Shown piece by piece: positions 1 to 5,146 of a stretch of DNA of 8,531 nt; position 1 is the first letter of the stretch, and each line of letters starts with the position of its first letter. The stretch spans positions 1 to 8,531 of the forward strand of contig JAAENB010000458.1 in assembly GCA_024224995.1 (NCBI GenBank), in the 5' to 3' direction. The notes beneath the pieces were generated by a model. It worked only from the letters and a program-made list of their open reading frames with translations, was not told where the DNA came from and made no database searches. The position numbers and the translations under genes were made by a program. The stretch is from a bacterium (GTDB taxonomy: Bacteria > Spirochaetota > UBA4802 > UBA5550).

Positions 1-22
1 AAAAGAGTTTCTTGAGAGAGGG
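1..22 (+). repeat. 22-bp direct repeat, left copy
   Basis: Identical over all 22 bases to 344-365. It begins AAAAGAGTTTCTTG and ends in GAGAGAGGG. Because it starts at the first base of the window, the true repeat may extend further left. Confidence 0.8.
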
Positions 23-205
23 TGCGGACCCGGCAGGGGGAAGGTAATCGGTGGCCTTGTGGCCGGGTAACCGGTGATCGGTAAAGAATAGCATCTGCGA
101 AGCCGGGAAAAAATAGGTCAGAAACTGTGTCGATACCGGGGTCAATTTTGCGAAGATGATCCGGGCAAGGTGTGCGACCCCTGCGAGGGTATTCGGTACG
201 TGTAG

Positions 206-225
206 GGGCACGGCGTGCCGTGCCC
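206..225. repeat. GC-rich perfect hairpin
   Basis: GGGCACGG, a four-base CGTG loop, then CCGTGCCC: an 8-bp perfect GC-rich stem, preceded by GTAG. Short hairpins of this type occur as dispersed intergenic repeats in many bacterial genomes (general knowledge, not checked here). It could act as an RNA hairpin but has no T-tract on either side, so I do not call it a terminator. Confidence 0.6.
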
Positions 226-280
226 TCACGGTGTTTATTTGGGATTCCCCCTCTGTGGTGTTGACCCGGGACAAATCTCC

Positions 281-331
281 GGAAACCAACCCGTAAAGAC
301 GTTGCATGCAGCGTCTCTCTTCCCGGAAAAC
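281..331 (-). repeat. Palindromic repeat, inverted copy of the right-flank family
   Basis: The core 297-316 (AGACGTTGCATGCAGCGTCT) is a 20-bp palindrome with one G:T position. Read on the minus strand, the segment matches about 8051-8104 closely: TTTCCGGG, then GAGACG..TGCAACGTCTTTACGGG, then TTGGTT. The same dispersed repeat is thus on both sides of the three-gene cluster, in opposite orientation to the three right-hand copies. Confidence 0.7.
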
Positions 332-343
332 AGGCCCTATTTA

Positions 344-365
344 AAAAGAGTTTCTTGAGAGAGGG
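344..365 (+). repeat. 22-bp direct repeat, right copy
   Basis: Exact second copy of 1-22, 343 bp downstream and just beyond the stop codon of the minus-strand hydrolase gene. The two copies bracket the hairpin and palindromic repeats, as expected for tandem repeat units or for the edges of a small non-coding element. Confidence 0.8.
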
Positions 366-374
366 AACAATCTA

Positions 375-395
375 ATTAGAAAACAAAATTCTAAT
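375..395 (-). terminator. Weak AT-rich hairpin over the hydrolase stop codon
   Basis: ATTAGAA (375-381) pairs with TTCTAAT (389-395) across a 7-base loop, overlapping the TAG stop (391-393 on the minus strand). The stem is AT-rich and no clean T-run follows on the minus strand, so termination here is uncertain. Confidence 0.3.
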
Positions 396-1758
396 GAACA
401 ACGACCTGTATCCGCTCCCAGGATCCGATGCTGCCGCGGTTCGCGTTGGCCTCTCCATTTGATTCGGCAACTACATATTTGTTATGAACACTCTTGAGAG
501 AAATACTATCACCATTCTCAAGGTTGTTAATTGTATCGCTATGATTTATCAAGGTAAACAGTTCCCAGCTTCCCGGCGACTCCCGGTCGGAATCGAGATC
601 ACCATTGGATTGAGCGCTCCAATAGTAACCGCCCCCGGTACGGATCGCAACAGTATCGCCATGTTTGATAGTTCCATTGTATGAGTTAAGGTTTACCAGG
701 GCAAATCTTTCCCATGATCCAATACTCGACCGGTTCGCGTTAACGGTCTTGCCCCCGTTTTTTTCAGATACAAAATACTTATTATGAGCCCCTAAAAACG
801 AAACCGCCGTTTCCGTGGGTAATTCCATTGAAAAACCGGCAATAACGGGGTCATGATCCGAAGGTTCGGCGTACTCTCCGCTGCAGGTCTCATATAACTG
901 CCGGTCCCTCACTGCTGACGTGGGAACAATCCCGCCGCCCACGCTCAACACCCAGTCGATCCCGCCGCCGCCATTAAGAACCTCGTAAGCGTCTTCCAGC
1001 GCGTAGGTTTTTGATACTCCCAGAGGGTCCGTAACGGTATAAGGACTTTTTAACAGGTCTGCTGCCTCACTGGTGGTAGAAGTGTTAAAATCTCCCGTTA
1101 TAAAGGCCGGGGTGACAATTCCATTCGAAACAATGATATCAAAAATCATTTCACGTATAGCCCGGGCCGATTCAACCCTGGCCTCAGAACCTTTATGGTC
1201 GAAATGGGTATTGAATACATAGAATTCCTGAGACGTGGTTTTATCGCGGAACTTTCCCCAGGTAATGATCCGTTTGGTACTGGCATCCCAGCCAATAGTT
1301 GGGAACGTGGGAAGCCCCTCCGCAAGCCATACCTGGTCACTGTGGAGCAGGGTAAATTTACTTTTTTTATAATAAATAGCGTTATATTCACCAAAAGAGA
1401 GCCCTTCCCTTCCCCAGCCAATCCAATCATATTCATCGTCCAGCCTGCCGGAATGCCAGGTGCTCGTTGGCCAGCTGAATCCTGACGCGTTTCCCGAATA
1501 ATGCCGTCCTTCATCCAGAGTTCTTAGCTGGGAACGAAATCCCTCTTGCGTGCCGATGAAATCGGGATCATAGGCATCAATTACATCAATTACCGCGCAA
1601 AACCGCTCCTCCCAGTCTTTTAACCCGGTATCGCTGTTATTATCCTGCCGGATGTTAAAAGTTATTACTGTGTAGTCTGCTGCTGCCCAAACATTGGCAG
1701 CCATAACCTGGAAAATAATCAGCATAAGCCATAACATACGCGTTACTCTTTTTCTCAT
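391..1758 (-). CDS. Secreted endonuclease/exonuclease/phosphatase-fold hydrolase with C-terminal fascin-like trefoil
   Basis: A 455-residue protein, probably a metal-dependent phosphoesterase or nuclease exported by Sec. Residues 1 to about 25 form a signal peptide: basic MRKRVTR, a hydrophobic core, and a likely VWA|AAD cleavage. The catalytic domain (about 28-312) shows the family motifs in order: TFNIR (Asn35), TQEG (Glu72), NTHFDH (His185), TGDFN (Asp223, Asn225), IDWV (Asp268) and SDHDPV (Asp301, His302). The metal-binding and catalytic residues are thus all present. Segments such as EYNAIYYKKSKF, RIITWGKF and EFYVFNTHFDH resemble the COG3568 branch. Residues about 318-453 contain three repeats, near 318, 370 and 419, each with a Y-V/W core and an (N/D)R.S.GSWE motif, matching a fascin-like beta-trefoil that may bind glycan or protein. 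The start is supported by AGGAAGG six bases upstream. The gene stands alone and is divergent from the lipoprotein genes. The substrate (nucleic acid, phospholipid or phosphosugar) cannot be read from the sequence. Confidence 0.9.
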   Translation of the reverse strand: MRKRVTRMLWLMLIIFQVMAANVWAAADYTVITFNIRQDNNSDTGLKDWEERFCAVIDVIDAYDPDFIGTQEGFRSQLRTLDEGRHYSGNASGFSWPTSTWHSGRLDDEYDWIGWGREGLSFGEYNAIYYKKSKFTLLHSDQVWLAEGLPTFPTIGWDASTKRIITWGKFRDKTTSQEFYVFNTHFDHKGSEARVESARAIREMIFDIIVSNGIVTPAFITGDFNTSTTSEAADLLKSPYTVTDPLGVSKTYALEDAYEVLNGGGGIDWVLSVGGGIVPTSAVRDRQLYETCSGEYAEPSDHDPVIAGFSMELPTETAVSFLGAHNKYFVSEKNGGKTVNANRSSIGSWERFALVNLNSYNGTIKHGDTVAIRTGGGYYWSAQSNGDLDSDRESPGSWELFTLINHSDTINNLENGDSISLKSVHNKYVVAESNGEANANRGSIGSWERIQVVVH

Positions 1759-1764
1759 TTCGAA

Positions 1765-1771
1765 CCTTCCT
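1765..1771 (-). promoter_or_regulatory. Ribosome binding site of the secreted hydrolase
   Basis: On the minus strand AGGAAGG lies six bases before the ATG at 1758-1756. This is near-ideal Shine-Dalgarno placement and supports that start, which also gives a well-formed signal peptide. Confidence 0.75.
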
Positions 1772-1800
1772 TTAAGTTGTTGTTATTTTTTTATATATTT

Positions 1801-1826
1801 TTCATATTGATAACAAAAAATGTCAA
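1801..1826 (-). promoter_or_regulatory. Possible promoter boxes for the secreted hydrolase
   Basis: The minus strand has a perfect TTGACA (1826-1821), but the best -10-like box, TATGAA (1806-1801), is only 14 bases away. An alternative is TATAAT on the minus strand at 1863-1858, which lacks a -35 partner and sits just downstream of the dyad at 1878-1889. Either could drive the gene; neither is convincing alone. Confidence 0.2.
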
Positions 1827-1871
1827 GATCTTTAACCGTCCGGGTGGTTTTTGTACAATTATACTAATAGT

Positions 1872-1900
1872 GTTTAAGACAAATTTGTCAGGAACAATTT
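1872..1900. promoter_or_regulatory. Putative operator dyad in the divergent promoter region
   Basis: A perfect 12-bp palindrome, GACAAATTTGTC, at 1878-1889. The surrounding 29 bp match 8491-8519 with only three differences, including the shared GTTTA on the left and CAGGAA..AATT on the right. It lies between the divergent hydrolase and lipoprotein genes, upstream of the promoter candidates for both. A transcription-factor site is the simplest reading; I do not recognise the regulator. Confidence 0.5.
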
Positions 1901-1931
1901 ATTATATTTACCAAAAATCAGCCCGGATGGG

Positions 1932-1960
1932 TTGCGAATCTGACTCTTTTTTATTATATT
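1932..1960 (+). promoter_or_regulatory. Candidate sigma70-type promoter for the first lipoprotein
   Basis: TTGCGA (1932-1937), a 17-base spacer, then TATATT (1955-1960): four of six and five of six consensus matches. Transcription would begin near 1967, leaving a leader of about 55 bases. The dyad lies about 43 bases upstream of the -35 box, a position compatible with activation. Confidence 0.4.
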
Positions 1961-2021
1961 ATAAACATAAGGCCAAAAATATACACAAAAAGATGGCTTT
2001 GTCAGGGGTAATTGGCTTTCT

Positions 2022-4874
2022 ATGCATATTAAAATACATCCAAAAAGACATTTATTAATTTTTGCGGGATTCCTGTTTTTTATTACTGCCTGTTCCGACA
2101 TGGGCAGCTGGGATCTTATTAATGACCAGGAAACAAATGCCGCACGCCCCACCCCCCTTATAACCCTTGCTGCTACAAGCAGCTCAATTGGTGAAAACGG
2201 CGGGGCCGTAACTATTGAGATTACGGCATCAAAAGTATGGGATTCCGACATTAGCGTAGTGCTCTCCTGCGGCGGAAGCGCTTCCGTAAGCAGCGATTAT
2301 TCCATTAGCTCAACGACCCTTGTTATTCCGGCCGGTTCACTTTCGGCTGCTTCTAATATTACCGGTATTGACGACTCAATTGATGAAGTTGATGAAACCA
2401 TCATTGTTGCTGTTGACTCTGTTGTTAACGGAACCGAAGACGGTACCCAGCAGGCTGCTATCAGCATTACTGATGATGATGTTGTTCTGGTGAGCCTCTC
2501 CCTCGCGGGCGGCGGTACCATTGCTGAAGACGGCAGCTCCGAAACTGTTGAGGTTTCACTTTCCGCCGTTTCCGCTTTTGATATTACCGTTAACCTGGCT
2601 TACGGCGGAAACGCTGCGAATACGGTTGACTACTCATCAAGCTCTTCCATTACAATTCCCGCAGGCAGCACTTCGGGCTCCTGCCTTATTTCCAGTGTTG
2701 TTGATGCTCTGGATGAAACAAATGAAACTATTACCGTTGATATTGACTCTGTTGTTAATGCTACGGAAAACGGTACCCAGCAAGAAACAATTACCATTAC
2801 TGATGATGACGCTTCTCCCACAATACAATTTACTGCTGCCTCATCGAACGGCGATGAAAGCGCTTCTCCCGTTTCCGTTGAACTCTCTCTTTCCGCTGTT
2901 TCGGCCCTGGCTGTTGACGTAAACTATTCCGTTTCCGGCGGCTCCGCAAACGGCAGCGGTATCGACTATACCCTGGCCGCGGGAACCGCTTCCATTGCGG
3001 CAGGCACCACTACCACGAATATCAGTATTCCCATTATAAGCGACTCTATGAATGAACCAAGTGAGACTATTGCAATAACCATCTCTGCCCCGGTTAACGG
3101 AGTCCTGGGAGGGAACACTACGCACACCTATATCATCAATGACAATGACGCTTTTCCCCAGGTTCAGTTTACCGCCACCTCCTCTACCGGTACTGAAGCC
3201 GCCACTCCCGCTGCTCTTGGCATCTCCCTGTCGGCAGTTTCGGGACAGTCCGTTTCTGTGGATTATATAGTCAGCGGAACGGCCACGGGCGGCGGAACAG
3301 ACTATACCCTGGCAGACGGGACTGCTACTATTCCGGCAGGCTCCACAACCGCAACTATCAGCGCTATAATTATTAACGATATTATTGAAGAAAGTGATGA
3401 GATCATTATCGTAACACTCTCAAACCCGGGAAAAGCCACCCTGGGCGCCAATACAATTTACACGTATACCATTACGGACAACGACTGGAATGGTCCGGCT
3501 ATTACGACTGCTGAATATTACGATACCGACAGCAATGGGTATCTCGATCATATTAAAATTACCCTGGATGAAACCGTTAATGATTCCACTTTTGACGGTT
3601 ATGGCGGCGCGAATAATCTCGGCTCGGTGACCTCGAAGTGGGCCATTTCCGGCTACTCAAACGTCCGGATCGACACCAGGGACAGCATTGACGGCAGCGG
3701 CGGTGAAAGCGATTCGGTCATATGGCTTGCTTTTGATGAACAAACAAATTCCTATGATACCGGGGAGACTCCTGAATTAACAGTGACCGATGCCTCTTTA
3801 CAGGACTTCAACACAGGAAACTGTTATTTTAATACTTCCAACGCCGCCTGTAACACCCAGACCTCTGCTGACCTGGCAGGAGGCGGCGTGACGGAAACCG
3901 ACAAAGCCGCCCCGGTGATTGTTGACGCCGTTAGTGACACCGGTTTTAACCAGCTTACTGTCACGTTTAGTGAACCCGTTGACGGTGACGGCGGCACTTG
4001 CGACTCCCTTCTGGACCTGGGTGATTTCACCTATGGCGATGTGAGCGGCAACAACGTAAGTGATAAAAGTGTCATGGGTACAGATTGCGACGCCTGCGAC
4101 AATTCCGTGAGCATTATTCTCAATGGTAGTTTCACGGCAGCAGACGCCAGTACGGACACAATAAACGCGGTGCTCACCTCAGTGTATGATTCGGCCAATA
4201 ATTCTGCCAATGCCAATACCACGGTTATTACGGCGGTAAGCGATTTTGCTGCCTTCTATCCCTTTAACGGGGACGCCAACGACCAGAGCGGGAATGGAAA
4301 TCATTTTACCACCATCACCGCCAGCCTGGATCTAAACAGGAATTCCGCTGCTTCCGGTTCCTATTACTTTGACAGCGCTTCATCCAATCAGCTTAAAATC
4401 GCTGATCCCACTGATTTTGATTTCACGACTGAAATGACCATATCGGTCTGGGTAAAACTGAACAATGCCAATACCGTTAATCCAAAAGTAATTGGAAAAG
4501 TAAACGCTGCTATTACCAGGGGATACCTTCTTGCCGTGTACAACAACCAGATCTATGTTGAAATCTGGGACTCCTTGGGTACCAACCGTTCTATCAGGAG
4601 CGGTGTGGTTCCTACGGCAACCTGGACCCACCTGGCCTTTACCTGGAAGACCGGGGGCAAACTGCGGGCCTATATAAATGGCGCGCTGATCCAGGGAATT
4701 AACGCCGGGCTCAATCCAATTGCAGTTGGCGGCACCGGGGCAAACTTTTCTGTTGGCATCCCTCCCTGGGGAGCCGGGTACAATTCCGACGGCAATATCG
4801 ATGATATTAGGATGTACGGCAGGGAACTCTCTTCTACGGAGATTTACGTGCTCAGTGAGATTCCTGCGGATTAA
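2022..4874 (+). CDS. Calx-beta/LamG surface lipoprotein, copy 1
   Basis: A 950-residue predicted lipoprotein. The N-terminus MHIKIHPKRH, a hydrophobic stretch and the lipobox ITAC place the acylated cysteine at residue 24; Ser-Asp follow, then the motif GSWD shared with the neighbouring paralog. Four tandem Calx-beta domains follow (about 46-153, 155-263, 266-376, 379-488). Each has DY.., an IPAGS/IAAGT-type turn, an acidic DE.xET strand and a closing TDDD/NDND. Residues 489-740 hold a DTDSNGYLD loop (501-509) resembling an EF-hand/dockerin calcium loop, an Ig-like segment with FSEPVDG, and five cysteines (601, 610, 660, 689, 692) that may form disulfides. Residues about 742-945 are a LamG/concanavalin-A-like domain (FYPFNGDANDQSGNGN, THLAFTWKTGGKLRAYING, NIDDIRMYGREL). 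The AGGGG before the start is 13 bases away, but the start context is conserved in the paralog. A calcium-dependent adhesin or glycan-binding role is inferred, not shown. Confidence 0.9.
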   Translation: MHIKIHPKRHLLIFAGFLFFITACSDMGSWDLINDQETNAARPTPLITLAATSSSIGENGGAVTIEITASKVWDSDISVVLSCGGSASVSSDYSISSTTLVIPAGSLSAASNITGIDDSIDEVDETIIVAVDSVVNGTEDGTQQAAISITDDDVVLVSLSLAGGGTIAEDGSSETVEVSLSAVSAFDITVNLAYGGNAANTVDYSSSSSITIPAGSTSGSCLISSVVDALDETNETITVDIDSVVNATENGTQQETITITDDDASPTIQFTAASSNGDESASPVSVELSLSAVSALAVDVNYSVSGGSANGSGIDYTLAAGTASIAAGTTTTNISIPIISDSMNEPSETIAITISAPVNGVLGGNTTHTYIINDNDAFPQVQFTATSSTGTEAATPAALGISLSAVSGQSVSVDYIVSGTATGGGTDYTLADGTATIPAGSTTATISAIIINDIIEESDEIIIVTLSNPGKATLGANTIYTYTITDNDWNGPAITTAEYYDTDSNGYLDHIKITLDETVNDSTFDGYGGANNLGSVTSKWAISGYSNVRIDTRDSIDGSGGESDSVIWLAFDEQTNSYDTGETPELTVTDASLQDFNTGNCYFNTSNAACNTQTSADLAGGGVTETDKAAPVIVDAVSDTGFNQLTVTFSEPVDGDGGTCDSLLDLGDFTYGDVSGNNVSDKSVMGTDCDACDNSVSIILNGSFTAADASTDTINAVLTSVYDSANNSANANTTVITAVSDFAAFYPFNGDANDQSGNGNHFTTITASLDLNRNSAASGSYYFDSASSNQLKIADPTDFDFTTEMTISVWVKLNNANTVNPKVIGKVNAAITRGYLLAVYNNQIYVEIWDSLGTNRSIRSGVVPTATWTHLAFTWKTGGKLRAYINGALIQGINAGLNPIAVGGTGANFSVGIPPWGAGYNSDGNIDDIRMYGRELSSTEIYVLSEIPAD
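2157..3485 (+). repeat. Four tandem Calx-beta repeat units in lipoprotein copy 1
   Basis: Four units of about 108-111 codons, at roughly 2157-2480, 2484-2810, 2817-3149 and 3156-3485. Units 1 and 2 share near-identical DNA around GACTCTGTTGTTAA and the following ACGGTACCCAGCA, pointing to duplication within the gene. Units 3 and 4 share the ASS.G.E...P....SLSAVS pattern and look like a second pair. Confidence 0.8.
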
Positions 4875-4888
4875 GAAAAGAAGAAGCA

Positions 4889-4911
4889 GTTGACAGTTCC
4901 TGGTTGACAGT
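4889..4911 (+). repeat. Short direct repeat GTTGACAGT
   Basis: GTTGACAGT occurs at 4889-4897 and 4903-4911, 14 bp apart, just after the stop codon of lipoprotein copy 1. Function unknown. Confidence 0.45.
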
Positions 4912-4926
4912 GGTCAGATCCTGACC
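4912..4926 (+). terminator. Small hairpin downstream of lipoprotein copy 1
   Basis: GGTCAG, loop ATC, CTGACC: a 6-bp perfect stem 38 bases after the stop codon. No T-tract follows, so it is at best a weak or factor-dependent end or an RNA-stabilising hairpin. Confidence 0.25.
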
Positions 4927-4942
4927 GACTGGACGGATTTAG

Positions 4943-4973
4943 TTTCCGACAAAATCAAAAAAAATGTCGGAAA
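4943..4973. repeat. Inverted repeat between the two lipoprotein genes
   Basis: TTTCCGACA (4943-4951) and TGTCGGAAA (4965-4973) form a perfect 9-bp dyad around an A-rich 13-base centre. A-runs rather than T-runs flank it on the plus strand, so it is not a standard terminator. It may be a protein-binding site: the inner GACA/TGTC arms echo the dyads at 1878 and 8497, but with a longer spacer. Confidence 0.5.
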
Positions 4974-5023
4974 ATCTAAAAAAATGGCCACACCTGTTGA
5001 CGTTGAGCCCCCTATTTATTATT

Positions 5024-5050
5024 TTGACCATACAGCACATAAAGTATAAA
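5024..5050 (+). promoter_or_regulatory. Candidate promoter for lipoprotein copy 2
   Basis: TTGACC (5024-5029) and TATAAA (5045-5050) are good boxes but only 15 bases apart. If used, transcription would start near 5057 and give a leader of about 90 bases containing the 17-bp tandem repeat. Read-through from copy 1 is an alternative. Confidence 0.3.
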
Positions 5051-5097
5051 GGCCTGATTACTTCTAATGACTTCCACCTGGCCGAAATCGCAAGTAT

Positions 5098-5130
5098 ATA
5101 ACATCTTAATTGAAATAACGTCTTAATTGA
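5098..5130 (+). repeat. 17-bp tandem repeat in front of lipoprotein copy 2
   Basis: ATAACATCTTAATTGA (5098-5113) and ATAACGTCTTAATTGA (5115-5130) differ at one base and repeat with a 17-bp period. The second copy runs directly into the ribosome binding site. There is no equivalent upstream of copy 1, so the duplication is specific to this gene's leader. Confidence 0.7.
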
Positions 5131-5134
5131 GGGG
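5129..5134 (+). promoter_or_regulatory. Ribosome binding site that decides the start of copy 2
   Basis: GAGGGG lies three bases before the TTG at 5138 but 12 before the ATG at 5147. The region aligns with the copy 1 start: GGGG, 12-13 bases, ATG, then xATATTAAAA. This conserved layout favours the ATG at 5147 over the upstream TTG. Confidence 0.55.
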
Positions 5135-5146
5135 ATTTTGCACTCT

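Larger units (their letters stand above)
1..390. other. Repeat-rich intergenic region without a gene
   Basis: I see no credible coding sequence here. The stretch holds a 22-bp direct repeat at both ends of its first 365 bp, a GC-rich hairpin at 206-225, a segment at about 91-170 that resembles 8231-8310 in the same orientation, and a palindromic segment at about 281-331 that is the reverse complement of about 8051-8104. The hydrolase gene on the minus strand reads into this region, so it also contains that gene's 3' untranslated part. Confidence 0.7.

Noticed and set aside
1..365. Insertion sequence
   Set aside because: Direct repeats bound the segment, but there is no transposase frame and no terminal inverted repeats.
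391..1758. Sphingomyelinase/haemolysin toxin assignment for the secreted hydrolase
   Set aside because: The fold is shared, but the sequence is closer to the general COG3568 branch and no sphingomyelinase-specific segment such as a hydrophobic beta-hairpin is visible.
1777..2058. 93-codon plus-strand open frame in the divergent intergenic region
   Set aside because: AT-rich, hydrophobic by base composition, overlaps the lipoprotein start in another frame and covers the promoter and dyad.
2297..4631. Several antisense and alternative-frame open frames inside the lipoprotein genes
   Set aside because: They follow from the biased, repetitive Ser/Thr/Ala/Asp codon use of the Calx-beta genes, recur at matching positions in both paralogs and have no independent start signals.
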